DNA of 64,000 nt from Mytilisepta virgata (lineage: Eukaryota > Mollusca > Bivalvia > Mytilida > Mytilidae): NCBI GenBank assembly GCA_028015205.1, contig CM051514.1, positions 1,922,001 through 1,986,000 of the forward strand, given 5' to 3'. The translations under genes were made by a program, and so were the position numbers. The notes under the pieces were generated by a model, which did no database searches, had not been told where the DNA came from, and worked only from the letters and a program-made list of their open reading frames with translations. Position 1 is the stretch's first letter. Every line of letters starts with the position of its first letter. Of this stretch, positions 39,392 to 51,570 are shown in pieces.

Positions 39392-39592
39392 CCATCGATT
39401 ATTTAATAAAGGTACCTATATAGTACAAACTACATTGTTGAAAACCATGAGTAACATGGACCTAACTATCTCAATACCATTGATTGTTTAACAAAGGTGT
39501 CTATGTATGATAAACAGATCCATAGTACAAACTACATGGTTTAGAACCATGAGTAACATGGACTCAACTATGTCGATGCCATTGATTATTTA

Positions 39593-39856
39593 TTTGTTTA
39601 TTTTACTTGAGGTTTTACGCCGTTTTCAGCACATTTGCCTATTTTGCTCTAGCCAGTTTATATTGGTGGAGGTAACCGGAGTACAAGGACAGAACCACCG
39701 AACTTCGGTAGGGAAATTGGCAATCCTTGTCAATTTAGATCGGAGTCGAGCACACCCCGACACAGGTGAGATTCGAACTCGAAACCTCTGTGTTGACAGG
39801 TTAGTGATTATTAGTAGTCATGACGAACTACCTAGACCACTCGGCCACCGAGGCCT
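39593..39856 (-). mobile_element. SINE copy 12
   Basis: The body variant GGAGTACAAGGACAG is shared with copies 7 and 15. The A-box form is TGGCCGAGTGG. Confidence 0.88.
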
Positions 39857-40152
39857 CCATCGAATATTTAATAAAGGTACCTATATAGTACAAACTACAT
39901 TGTTTAAAACCATGAGTAACAGTGACCAAACTATCTCAATACAACTGATTGTTTAACAAAGGTGTTTATGTATGATAAACAGATCCATAGTACAAACTAC
40001 ATGGTTAAAATCCATGAACAACATGGACATGACTATCACAATGCCATTGATTGTTTAATTGTTTAATAAGGGTGCCTGTGTGTGGTACAAACGACATGGT
40101 ATAGAACCATGATCAACATGGACCTAACTATCTCAATGCCATTGATTATTTA

Positions 40153-40415
40153 TTTGTTTATTTAGTTGAGGTTTTCCGCCGTTTTCAGCACATTTAGCTA
40201 TTTCGCTCTAGCCAGTTTATATTGACGGAGGTAACCGGAGTACCAGGACAGAACCACCGAACTTCGGTAGGGAAATTGGCAATCCTTGTCAATTTAGATC
40301 AGAGTCGAACACACCTCGACACAGGTGAGATTCGAACTCGAAACCTTTGCGTTGACAGGTTAGTGATTATTAGTATTCATAACGAACTACCTAGACCACC
40401 CGGACACCGAGGCCT
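40153..40415 (-). mobile_element. SINE copy 13
   Basis: Duplicate of copy 3. One private A-box-side change is CCCGGACACCGAG. Confidence 0.88.
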
Positions 40416-40616
40416 CCATCGAATATTTAATAAAGGTACCTATATAGTACAAACTACATTGTTTAAAACCATGAGTAACAGGGACCAAACTATCTCAATA
40501 CCACTGATTGTTTAACAAAGGTGTCTATGTATGATAAACAGATCCATAGTACAAACTACATGGTTCAGAACCATGAGTAACATGGACCTAACTATGTCCA
40601 TGCCATTGATTATTTA

Positions 40617-40880
40617 TTTGTTTATTTTACTTGAGGTTTTACGCCGTTCTCAGCACATTTGGCTATTTTGCTCTAGCCAGTTTATATTGGTGGAGGAAAC
40701 CGGAGTACCCGGACAGAAACACCGAACTCCGGTAGGGAAATTGGCAATCCTTGTCAATTTAGTTCGGAGTCGAGCACACCCCGACACAGGTGAGATTCGA
40801 ACTCGAAACCTTTGTGTTGACAGGTTAGTAATTATTAGTAGTCATGACGAACTACCTAGACCACCCGGCCACTGAGGCCT
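40617..40880 (-). mobile_element. SINE copy 14
   Basis: Duplicate of copy 4, with private ACAGAAACACCG. Confidence 0.88.
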
Positions 40881-41073
40881 CCATCGATTATTTAATAAAA
40901 GTGCCTTTATAGTACAAACTACATGGTTAAAAACCATGAGCAACCTGGACATAACTATCACAATGCCATTGATTATTTAATTTTTAATAAAGGTGCCTGT
41001 GTGTGGTACAAACGACAAGGTTTAAAACCATGACTAACATAGACCCAATTATCTCAATGCCATTGTTTATTTA

Positions 41074-41337
41074 TTTGTTTATTTTACTTGAGGTTTTACG
41101 CCGTTTTCAGCACATTTGCCTATTTTGCTCTAGCCAGTTTATATTGGTGGAGGTAACCTGAGTACAAGGACAGAACCACCGAACTTCGGTAGGGAAATTG
41201 GCAATCCTTGTCAATTTAGATAGGAGTCGAGCACACCCTGACACAGGTGAGATTCGAACTCGAAACCTCTGTGTTGACAGGTTAGTGATTATTAGTAGTC
41301 ATGACGAACTACCTAGACCACCCGGCCACCGAGGCCT
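41074..41337 (-). mobile_element. SINE copy 15
   Basis: The left TSD reads CCATTGTTTATTTA. Private body changes are AACCTGAGTAC and GATAGGAGTCG. Confidence 0.88.
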
Positions 41338-41633
41338 CCATCGATTATTTAATAAAGGTGCCTTTATAGTACAAACTACATGGTTAAAAACCATGAGTAA
41401 CATGGACCTAACTATCTCAATGCCATTGATTGTTTAACAAAGGTGTCTATGTATGATAAACAGATCCATAGTACAAACTACATGGTTAAAAACCATGAAC
41501 AACATGGACATGACTATCACAATGCCATTGATTGTTTAATTGTTTAATAAAGGTGCCTGTGTGTGGTACAAACGAAATGGTATAGAACCATGATCAACAT
41601 GGACCTAACTATCTCAATGCCATTGATTATTTA

Positions 41634-41896
41634 TTTGTTTATTTAGTTGAGGTTTTCCGCCGTTTTCAGCATATTTAGCTATTTCGCTCTAGCCAGTTTA
41701 TATTGACGGAGATAACCGGAGTACCAGGACAGAACCACCGAACTTCGGTAGGGAAATTGGCAATCCTTGTCAATTTAGATCGGAGTCGAGCACACCCCGA
41801 CACAGGTGAGATTCAAACTCGAAACCTCTGTTTTGACGGGTTAATGATTATTAATAGTCATGACGAACTACCTAGACCACACGGCCACCGAGGCCT
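41634..41896 (-). mobile_element. SINE copy 16
   Basis: The B-box CpG is lost (GATTCAAACTCG). It shares CTGTTTTGACGGG with copy 19. Confidence 0.88.
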
Positions 41897-42091
41897 CCAT
41901 CGATTATTTAATAAAGGTGCCTTTATACTACAAACTACATGGTTAAAAGCCATGAGCAATATGGACATAACTATCCCAATGTCATTGATTGTTTAATTGT
42001 TTGATAAAGGTGCCTGTGTGTGGTACAAACGACAAGGTTTAGAACCATGAGTAAACATCGACCCAACTATCTCCATAACATTGATTATTTA

Positions 42092-42357
42092 TTTGTTTAT
42101 TTTACTTGAAGTTTTACGCCGTTTTTAGGACATTTGGCTATTTTGGCTCTAGCCAGTTCATATTGGCGGAGGTAACCGGAGTACCCGGGACAGAACCACC
42201 GAACTTCGGAAGGGAAATTGGCAATCCTTGTCAATTTAGACCGGAGTCGAGAACACCCCGACACAGGTGAGATTCGAACTCGAAACCTTTGTGTTGACAG
42301 GTTAGTAATTATTAGTAGTCATGACGAACTACCTAGACCACCCGGCCACCGAGGCCT
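42092..42357 (-). mobile_element. SINE copy 17
   Basis: Longest copy (266 bp), with single-base gains in TTTTGGCTCTAG and CCCGGGACAG. The left TSD is ACATTGATTATTTA. Confidence 0.88.
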
Positions 42358-42547
42358 CCATCGATTATTTAATAAAGGTGCCTTTATAGTACAAACTACA
42401 TGGTTAAAAACCATGAGCAACATGGACATAACTATCACAATGCCATTGATTATTTAATTTTTAAGGTGCCTGTGTGTAGTACAAACGACAAGGTTTAGAA
42501 CCATCAGTAAAGATGGACCCAACTATCTCCATGCCATTGATTATTTA

Positions 42548-42811
42548 TTTGTTTATTTTACTTGAGGTTTTACGCCGTTTTCAGCACATTTGGTTATTTT
42601 GCTCTAGCCAGTTTATATTGGTAGAGGAAACCGAAGTACCCGGACAGAACCACCGAAGTTCGGTACGGAAATTAGCAATCCTTGTCAATTTAGTTCGCAG
42701 TCGAGCACACCCCGACACAGGTGAGATTCGAACTCGGAACCTCTTTGTTGACAGGTTAGTGATTATTAGTAGTCATGACGAACTACCTAGACTACCCGGC
42801 CACCGAGGCCT
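42548..42811 (-). mobile_element. SINE copy 18
   Basis: Sister of copy 10, with private GTTCGGTACGG and AGACTACCCGG. Confidence 0.88.
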
Positions 42812-43005
42812 CCATCGATTATTTAATAAAGGTACCTATATAGTACAAACTACATGGTTAAAAACCATGAACAACATGGACATGACTATCACAATGCCAT
42901 TGATTGTTTAATTGTTTAATAAAGGTGCCTGTGTGTGGTACAAACGAAATGGTATAGAACCATGATCAACATGGACCTAACTATCTCAATGCCATTGATT
43001 ATTTA

Positions 43006-43268
43006 TTTGTTTATTTAGTTGAGGTTTTCCGCCGTTTTCAGCATATTTAGCTATTTCGCTCTAGCCAGTTTATATTGGCGGAGGTAACCGGAGTACCAGG
43101 ACAGAACCACCGAACTTCGGTAGGGAAATTGGCAATCCTTGTCAATTTAGATCGGAGTCGAGCACACCCCGACACAGGTGAGATTCAAACTCGAAACCTC
43201 TGTTTTGACGGGTTAATGATTATTAATAGTCATGACGAACTACCTAGACCACCCGGCCACCGAGGCCT
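43006..43268 (-). mobile_element. SINE copy 19
   Basis: Sister of copy 16, with the same lost B-box CpG. Confidence 0.88.
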
Positions 43269-43463
43269 CCATCGATTATTTAATAAAGGTACCTTTATAC
43301 TACAAACTACATGGTTAAAAGCCATGAGCAATATGGACATAACTATCCCAATGTCATTGATTGTTTAATTGTTTGATAAAGGTGCCTGTGTGTGGTACAA
43401 ACGACAAGATTTAGAACCATGAGTAAACAGGGACCTAACTATCTCCATGCCATTGATTATTTA

Positions 43464-43727
43464 TTTGTTTATTTTACTTGAAGTTTTACGCCGTTTTTAG
43501 GACATTTGGCTATTTTGCTCTAGCCAGTTTATATTGGTGGAGGAAACCGGAGTACCCGGACAGAACCACCGAACTTCGGTAGGGAAATTGGCAATCCTTG
43601 TCAATTTAGATCGGAGTCGAGCACACCCCGACACAGGTGAGATTCGAACTCGAAACCTTTGTGTTGACAGGTTAGTAATTATTAGTAGTCATGACGAACT
43701 ACCTAGACAACCCGGCCACCGAGGCCT
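43464..43727 (-). mobile_element. SINE copy 20
   Basis: Intact boxes apart from AGACAACCCGG. It is the last copy before a 717-bp SINE-free run. Confidence 0.88.
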
Positions 43728-43741
43728 CCATCGATTATTTA

Positions 43742-44458
43742 ATAAAGGTGGCTTTATAGTACAAACTACATGGTTAAAAACCATGAGCAACATGGACATA
43801 ACTATCTCAATGCCATTGATTGTTTAATTGTTTAATAAAGGTGCCTGTGTGTGGTACATACGACAAGGTTTAGAACCATGAGCAACATGTACCCAACTAT
43901 CTCAATGCCATTGATTGTTTTACAAAGGTGTCTGTGTATGGCTACAAACTACATGGTTTAGAACCATAGGAAACGTGGATGCAATTATTGTTTAACAAAG
44001 GTGCCTGTGTATGGTAAAGAGATGTATAGTACAAACTACATGGTTTAGAACCATGAGCAACATGGACCTAACTATCTCAATGCCATTGATTGTTTTACAA
44101 CGGTGTCTGTGTATAGCTACAAACTACATGGTTTAGAACCATGAGCAACATGGACCTAACTATCTTAATGCCATTGATTGTTTCACAAAGGTGTCTGTGT
44201 ATGGCTACAAACTACATGGTTTAGAACCATGGGAAACATGGACCTAACTATCTCAATGCAATTGATTGTTTAACAAAGGTGTCTGTGTATAATAAACAGA
44301 TGTATAATACAAACTACATGGTTAAAAACCATGAGCAACATGCACCTATCTCAATGCCATTGATTGTTTAACAAAGGTGTCTATGTATGATAAACAGATC
44401 CATAGTACAAACTACATGGTTTAGAACCATGAGCAACATTGACCTAACTATCTCCATA
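43742..44458 (+). repeat. SINE-free satellite B run, 717 bp
   Basis: Several consecutive monomers of both the 88-bp and the 102-bp form carry no SINE. They show the empty site CCATTGATTGTTTTACAAAGG and a clear dyad, for example CATGGTTTAGAACCATG at 44039-44055. This run gives the best view of the ancestral satellite. Confidence 0.9.
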
Positions 44459-44472
44459 ACATTGATTATTTA

Positions 44473-44735
44473 TTTGCTTATTTAGTTGAGGTTTTCTGCC
44501 GTTTTCAGCACATTCAGCTATTTCGCTCTACCCAGTTGATATTGGCGGAGATAACCGGAGTACCAGGACAGAACCACCGAACTTCGGTAGGGAAATTGGC
44601 AATCCTTGTCAATTTAGATCGGAGTCGAGTACACCCCGACACAGGTGAGATTCGAACTCGAAACCTCTGTGTTGACAGGTTAATGATTATTAGTAGTCAT
44701 GACGAACTACCTGGACCACCCGGCGAACGACGCCT
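44473..44735 (-). mobile_element. SINE copy 21
   Basis: The tRNA-like head is damaged: the plus strand reads CGGCGAACGACGCCTCC where other copies have CGGCCACCGAGGCCTCC. Confidence 0.86.
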
Positions 44736-44936
44736 CCATCGATTATTTAATAAAGGTACCTATATAGTACAAACTACATTGTTAAAAACCATGAGTAACA
44801 TGGACCTAACTATCTCAATGCCACTGATTGTTTAACAAAGGTTGCTATGTATGATAAACAGATCCATAGTACAAATTACATGGTTTAGAACCATGAGTAA
44901 CATGGACCTAACTATGTCCATGCCATTGATTATTTA

Positions 44937-45200
44937 TGTTTTTATTTTACTTGAGGTTTTACGCCGTTTTCAGCATATTTGGCTATTTTGCTCTAGCCAG
45001 TTCATATTGGTGGAGGAAACCGGAGTACCCGGACAGAACCATCGAACTCCGGTAGGGAAATTGGCAATATTTGTCAATTTAGTTCGGAGTCGAGCACACC
45101 CCGACACAGGTAAGATTCGAACTCGGAACCTCTGTGTTGACAGGTTAGTGATTATTAGTAGTCATGACGAACTACCTAGACCACCCGGCCACCGAGGCCT
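44937..45200 (-). mobile_element. SINE copy 22
   Basis: Private changes AACCATCGAAC, GCAATATTTG and GTAAGATTCG; boxes intact. Confidence 0.88.
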
Positions 45201-45496
45201 CCATCGATTATCTAATAAAGGTACCTATATAGTACAAACTACATTGTTAAAAACCATGAGTAACATGGACCTAACTATCTCAATGCCATTGATTGTTTAA
45301 CAAAGGTGTCTATGTATGATAAACAGATCCATAGTACAAACTACATGGTTAAAAACCATGAGGAACATGGACATAACTATCCCAATGCCGTTGATTGTTT
45401 AATTGTTTAATAAAGGTGCATGTGTGTGGTACAAACGACATGGTATAGAACCATGAGCAACATGGACCTAACTATCTCAATGCCATTGATTATTTA

Positions 45497-45738
45497 TTTG
45501 TTTATTTAGTTGAGGTTTTACGCCGTTTTCAGCACATTTGGCTATTTCGCTCTAGCCAGTTTATATTGGCGGAAGTAACCGGAGTACCAGGACAGAACCA
45601 CCGAACTTCGGTAGGGAAATTGGCAATCCTTGTCAATTTAGATCGGAGTCGAGCACACCCCGACACAGGTGAGATTCGAACTCGAATGATTATTAGTAGT
45701 CATGACGAACTACCTAGACCACCCGGCCACCGAGGCCT
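45497..45738 (-). mobile_element. SINE copy 23, internal deletion
   Basis: It is 242 bp long. A 21-bp deletion between GAACTCGAA and TGATTATTAG removes the segment between the B box and the A-box side of the tRNA-like head. Confidence 0.88.
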
Positions 45739-45924
45739 CCATCGATTATTTAATAAAGGTGCCTTTATAGTACAAACTACATTGTTAAAAACCATGAGCA
45801 ACATAGACATAACTATCCCAATGCCATTGATTGTTTAATAAAGGTGCCTGTTTGTGGTACAAACGACCAGGTTTAGAACCATGAGTAACATGGACCCAAC
45901 TATCTCGATGCCATTGATCATTTA

Positions 45925-46188
45925 TTTGTTTATTTTACTTGAGGTTTTACGCCGTTTTCAGCACATTTGGCTATTTTGCTCTAGCCAGTTTATATTGGTG
46001 GAGGTAACCGGAGTGTCCGGACAGAACCACCGAACTTCGGTAGGGAAATTGGCAATCATTGTCAATTTACTTCGGAGTCGAGCACACCCCGACACAGGTG
46101 AGATTTGAACCCGGAACCTCTGTGTAGACAGGTTAGTGATTATTAGTAGTCATGACGAACTACCTAGACCACCCGGCCACCGAGGCCT
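45925..46188 (-). mobile_element. SINE copy 24
   Basis: The B-box CpG is lost on the other strand (GATTTGAACCCGG), and GGAGTGTCCGGAC is private. Confidence 0.87.
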
Positions 46189-46484
46189 CCATCGATTATT
46201 TAATAAAAGTACCTATATAGTACAAACTACATTGTTAAAAACAATGAGTAACATGGACCTAACTATCTCAATGCCATTGATTGTTTAACAAATGTGTCTA
46301 TGTATTTTATACAGATCCATAGTACAAACTACATGGTTAAAAACCATGAGCAACATGGACATAACTATCCCAATGCCATTGATTGTTTAATTGTTTAATA
46401 AAGGTGCCTGTGTGTGGTACAAACGAGAAGGTTTAGAACCATGACTAACATGGACCCAACTATCTCCATGCCATTGATCATTTA

Positions 46485-46748
46485 TTTCTTTATATTACTT
46501 GAAGTTTTACGCCGTTTTCAGCACATTTCCCTATTTTGCTCTAGCCAGTTTATATTATTTGAGGTAACCGGAGTACCCGTACAGAACCACCGAACTTCGG
46601 TAGGGAAATTGGCAATCCTTGTCAATTGAGATCGGAGTCGAGCACACCCCGACACAGGTGAGATTCGAACTGGAAACCTCTGTTTTGACAGGTTAATGAT
46701 TATTAGTAGTCATGACGAACTACCTAGACCACCCGGCCACCGAGGCCT
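46485..46748 (-). mobile_element. SINE copy 25
   Basis: Private TATTATTTGAGGTAACC and GAACTGGAAACC. It precedes a 630-bp SINE-free run. Confidence 0.87.
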
Positions 46749-46762
46749 CCATCGATTATTTA

Positions 46763-47392
46763 ATAAAGGTGCCTTTATAGTACAAACTACATGGTTGAAA
46801 ACCATGAGCAACATGGACATAACTATCCCAATGCCATTGATTGTTTAATTGTTTAATAAAGGTGCCTGTGTGTGGTACAAACGACAAGGTTTAGAACCAT
46901 GAGCAACATGGACCTAACTATCTCAATGCCATTGATTGTTTTACAAAGGTGTCTGTGTATGGCTACAAACTACATGGTTTAGAACCATTGGAAACATGGA
47001 TGCAATTGATTGTTTAACAAACGTGCCTGTGTATGGAAAACAGATGTATAGTACAAACTACATGGTTTAGAACCATGAGCAACATGGACCTAACTATCTC
47101 AATGCCATTGATTGTTTCACAAAGGTGTCTGTGTATGGCTACAAACTACATGGTTTAGAACCATGGGAAACATGGACCTAACTATCTCAATGCAATTGAT
47201 TGTTTAACAAACGTGTCTGTGTATAATAAACAGATGTATAATACAAACTACATGGTTGAGAACCATGAGCAACATGCACCTATCTCAATGCCATTGATTG
47301 TTTAACAAAGGTGTCTGTGTATGGTAAAAAGATGTATAATACAAACTACATGGTTTAGAACCATGAGTAACATGGACCCAACTATGTCCATG
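46763..47392 (+). repeat. SINE-free satellite B run, 630 bp
   Basis: Monomers of both length classes, including the ATTGGAAACATGGATGCAAT variant later found in the four 918-bp blocks. It looks like a shorter relative of those blocks. Confidence 0.88.
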
Positions 47393-47406
47393 CCATTGAT
47401 TATTTA

Positions 47407-47671
47407 ATTATTTATTTTATTTGAGGTTTTACGCCGTTTTCAGCACATTTGGCTATTTTGCTCTAGCCAGTTTATATTGGTGGAGGTAACCGGAGTACCC
47501 GGGACAGAACCACCGAACTTCGGTAGGGGAATTGGCAATCCTTGTCAATTTAGATCGGAGTCGAGGACACCCCGACACAGGTGAGATTCGAACTCGAAAC
47601 ATTTGTGTTGACAGGTTAGTAATTATTAGTAGTCATGACGAACTACCTAGACCACCCGGCCACCGAGGCCT
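47407..47671 (-). mobile_element. SINE copy 26
   Basis: Body type with CCCGGGACAG and downstream CATTGAGTAACATTGACC, which resembles subtype a of the right-hand cassettes. Confidence 0.88.
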
Positions 47672-47955
47672 CCATCGATTATTTAATAAAGGTACCTATA
47701 TAGAACAAACTACATTGAGTAACATTGACCTAACTATCTCAATACCACTGATTGTTTAACAAAGGTGTCTATGTATGATAAACAGATCCATAGTACAAAC
47801 GACTTGGTTAAAAACCATGAGCAACATGGACATGACTATCCCAATGCCATTGATTGTTTAATTGTTTAATAAAGGTGCCTGTGTGTGGTAAAAACGACAT
47901 GGTATAGAACCATGAGCAACATGGACCTAACTATCTCAATGCCATTGATTATTTA

Positions 47956-48218
47956 TTTGTTTATTTAGTTGAGGTTTTACGCCGTTTTCAGCACATTTGG
48001 CTTTTTCGCTCTAGCCAGTTTATATTGGCGGAGGTAACCGGAGTACCTGGACAGAACAACCGAACTTCGGTAGGGAAATTGGCAATCCTTGTCAATTTAG
48101 ATCGGAGTCGAGGACACCCCGACACAGGTGAGATTCGAACTCGAAACCTCTGTGTTGACAGGTTAATGATTATTAGTCGTCATGACGAACTACCTAGACC
48201 ACCCGGCCACCGACGCCT
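47956..48218 (-). mobile_element. SINE copy 27
   Basis: Head variant CCACCGACGCCTCC and TTAGTCGTCATG, both shared with copy 29. Confidence 0.88.
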
Positions 48219-48412
48219 CCATCGATTATTTAATAAAGGTGCCTTTATAGTACAAACTACATGGTTAAAAACCATGAGCAACATGGACATAACTATCCCA
48301 ATGCCATTGATTGTTTAATTGTTTAATAAAGGTGCCTGTGTGTGGTACAAACGACAAGGTTTAGAACCATGAGTAACATAAACCTAACTATGTCCATGCC
48401 ATTGATTATTTA

Positions 48413-48676
48413 TTTGTTTATTTTACTTGAGGTTTTACGCCGTTTTCAGCACATTTGGCTATTTTGTTCTAGCCAGTTTATATTGGTGGAGGAAACCGGA
48501 GTACCCGGACAGAACCACCGAACTCCGGTAGGGAAATTGGCAATCCTTGTCAATTTAGATCGGAGTCGAGCACACCCAGACACAGGTGAGATTCGAACTC
48601 GGAACCTCTGTGTTGACAGGTTAGTGGTTATTAGTAGTCATGACGAACTACCTAGACCACTCGGCCACCGAGGCCT
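48413..48676 (-). mobile_element. SINE copy 28
   Basis: Has GGTTAGTGGTTATTAG and TAAAGTTGCC downstream, shared with copy 30. An antisense open frame of 178 codons (48342-48878) runs through this copy. Confidence 0.88.
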
Positions 48677-48972
48677 CCATCGATTATTTAATAAAGTTGC
48701 CTTTATAGTACAAACTACATGGTTAAAAACCATGAGTAACATGGATCTAACTATCTCAATGCCATTGATTGTTCAACAAAGGTGTCTATGTATGATAAAC
48801 AGATCCATAGTACAAACTACATGGTTAAAAACCATGAGCAACATGGACATAACTATCCCAATGCCATTGATTGTTTAATTGTTTAATAAAGGTGCCTGTG
48901 TGTGGTACAAACGACATGGTATAGAACCATGAGCAACATGGACCTAACTATCTCAATGCCATTGATTATTTA

Positions 48973-49235
48973 TTTGTTGATTTAGTTGAGGTTTTCCGCC
49001 GTTTTCAGCACATTTGGCTATTTCGCTCTAGCCAGTTTATGTTGGCAGGGGTAACCGGAGTACCAGGACAGAACCACCGAACTTCGGTAGGGAAATTGGC
49101 AATCCTTGTCAATTTAGATCGGAGTCGAGGACACCCCGACACAGGTGAGATTCGAACTCGAAACCTCTGTGTTGACAGGTTAATGATTATTAGTCGTCAT
49201 GACGAACTACCTAGACCACCCGGCCACCGACGCCT
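48973..49235 (-). mobile_element. SINE copy 29
   Basis: Sister of copy 27, with private TATGTTGGCAGGGG. Confidence 0.88.
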
Positions 49236-49529
49236 CCATCGATTATTTAATAAAGGTGCCTTTATAGTACAAACTACATGGTTAAAAACCATGAACAACA
49301 TGGATCTAACTATCTCAATGCCATTGATTGTTTAACAAAGGTGTCTATGGATGATAAACAGATCCATAGTACAAACTACATGGTTAGAAACCATTGGCAA
49401 CATGGACATGACGATCCCAATGCCATTGATTGTTTAATTGTTTAATAAAGGTGCCTGTGTGGTACAAACGACAAGGTTTAGAACCATGAGTAACATGGAA
49501 CCAACTATCTCCATGCCATTGATTATTTA

Positions 49530-49793
49530 TTTGTTTATTTTACTTGAGGTTTTACGCCGTTCTCAGCACATTTGGCTATTTTGCTCTAGCCAGTTTATAT
49601 TGGTGGAGGAAACCGGAGTACCCGGACAGAACCACCGAACTTCGGTAGGGAAATTGGCAATCCTTGTCAATTTAGATCGGAGGCGAGCACACCCCGACAC
49701 AGGTGAGATTCGAACTCGGAACCTCTGTGTTGACAGGTTAGTGGTTATTAGTAGTCATGACGAACTACCTAGACCACTCGGCCACCGAGGCCT
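49530..49793 (-). mobile_element. SINE copy 30
   Basis: Sister of copy 28 in its head-proximal half, with private GGAGGCGAGC. Confidence 0.88.
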
Positions 49794-50089
49794 CCATCGA
49801 TTATTTAATAAAGTTGCCTTTTTAGTACAAACTACATGGTTAAAAACTATGAGTAACATGGATCTAACTATCTCAATGCCATTGATTGTTTAAAAAAGGT
49901 GTCTATGTATGATAAACAGATCCATAGTACAAACTACATGGTTAGAAACCATTGGCAACATAGACATGACGATCCCAATGCCATTGATTGTTTAATTGTT
50001 TAATAAAGGTGCCTGTGTGTGGTACAAACGACAAGGTTTAGAACCATGACTAACATGGACCCAACTATCTCCATGCCATTGATTATTTA

Positions 50090-50353
50090 TTTGTTTATTT
50101 TACTTAAGGTTTTACGCCGTTTTCAGCACATTTGCCTATTTTGCTCTAGCCAGTTTATATTGGTGGAGGAAACCGGAGTACCCGGACAGAACCACCGAAC
50201 TCCGGTAGGGAAATTGGCAATCCTTGTCAATTTAGTTCGGAGTCGAGCACACCCCGACACAGGTGAGATTCGAACTCGGAACCTCTGTGTTAACAGGTTA
50301 GTGATTATTAGTAGTCATGACGAACTACCTAGACCACCCGGCCACCGAGGCCT
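50090..50353 (-). mobile_element. SINE copy 31
   Basis: The tail side has the subtype d marks (CATGACTAACATGG upstream, ACTTAAGGTTTT) but the body has TTAGTTCGGAG of subtype b, which suggests exchange. Confidence 0.87.
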
Positions 50354-50367
50354 CCATCGATTATCTA

Positions 50368-50838
50368 ATAAAGGTACCTATATAGTACAAACTACATGGT
50401 TAAAAACCATGAGTAACATGGACCTAACTAACTCAATGCAATTGATTGTTTAACAAAGGTGTCTATGTATGATAAACAGATCCATAGTACAAACTACATG
50501 GTTAAAAACCATGAGGAACATGCACCTATCTCAATGCCATTGATTGTTTAACAAAGGTGTCTATGTATGATAAACAGATCCATAGTACAAACTACATGGT
50601 TTAGAACCATGAGCAACATTGACCTAACTATCTCAATGCAATTGATTGTTTAACAAAGGTGTCTGTGTATAATAAACAGATGTATAAAACAAACTACATG
50701 GTTAAGAACCATGAGCAACATGCACCTATCTCAATGCCATTGATTGTTTAACAAAGGTGTCTGTGTATGGTAAACAGATGTATAGTACAAACTACATGGT
50801 TTAGAACCATGAGTAACATGGACCCAACTATCTCCATG
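50368..50838 (+). repeat. SINE-free satellite B run, 471 bp
   Basis: About five monomers, including ATAATAAACAGATGTATAA and ACATGCACCTATCTC variants. Its right end is nearly the same as the right end of the 918-bp blocks. Confidence 0.88.
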
Positions 50839-50852
50839 CCATTGATTATTTA

Positions 50853-51117
50853 TTTGTTTATTTTACTTGAGGTTTTACGCCGTTTTCAGCACATTTGGCT
50901 ATTTTGCTCTAGCCAGTTTATATTGGCGGAGGTAACCGGAGTACCCGGGACAGAACCACCGAACTTCGGTAGGGAAATTGGCAATCCTCCTCAATTTAGA
51001 TCGGAGTCGAGCACACCCCGACACAGGTGAGATTCGAACTCGAAACCTTTGTGTTGACAGGCTAGTGATTATTAGTAGTCATGACGAACTACCTACACCA
51101 CCCGGCCACCGAGGCCT
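50853..51117 (-). mobile_element. SINE copy 32 (subtype a)
   Basis: Subtype a marks: GTACCCGGGACAG and AATCCTCCTCAATTT. It also has GACAGGCTAG and ACCTACACCACCC, shared only with copy 40. Confidence 0.9.
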
Positions 51118-51306
51118 CCATCGATTATTTAATAAAGGTACCTATATAGTACAAACTACATTGAGTAACATAGACCTAACTATCTCAATACCACTGATTG
51201 TTTAACAAAGGTGTCTATGTATGATAAACAGATCTGTAGTACAAACTACATGGTTTAGAACCATGAGTAACATGTAACTAACTATGTCCATGCCATTGAT
51301 TATTTA

Positions 51307-51570
51307 TTTGTTTATTTTACTTGAGGTTTTACGCCGTTTTCAGCACATTTGGCTATTTTGCTCTAGCCAGTTTATATTGGTGGAGGTAACCGGAGTACCC
51401 GGACAGAACCACCGAACTTCGGTAGGGAAATTGGCAATCCTTGTCAATTTAGTTCGGAGTCGAGCACACCCCGACACAGGTGAGATTCGAACTCGAAACC
51501 TCTGTGTTGACAGGTTAATGATTATTAGTAGTCATGACGAACTACCTAGACCACCCGGCCACCGAGGCCT
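51307..51570 (-). mobile_element. SINE copy 33 (subtype b)
   Basis: Subtype b marks: ATGTAACTAACTATGTCC upstream of the tail and TTAGTTCGGAG. Downstream CCAATTCTATTG is shared with copy 41. Confidence 0.9.

Noticed and set aside
44039..44055. CENP-B-box-like site in satellite B
   Set aside because: The dyad CATGGTTTAGAACCATG does not contain the TTCG...CGGG core of the CENP-B box. A centromere role is not supported by this motif.
48342..48878. Longest open frame in the window, 178 codons
   Set aside because: It is antisense to SINE copy 28 and continues into satellite B monomers. The same frame is broken by single-base indels in many sister copies, so it is not conserved as a protein.
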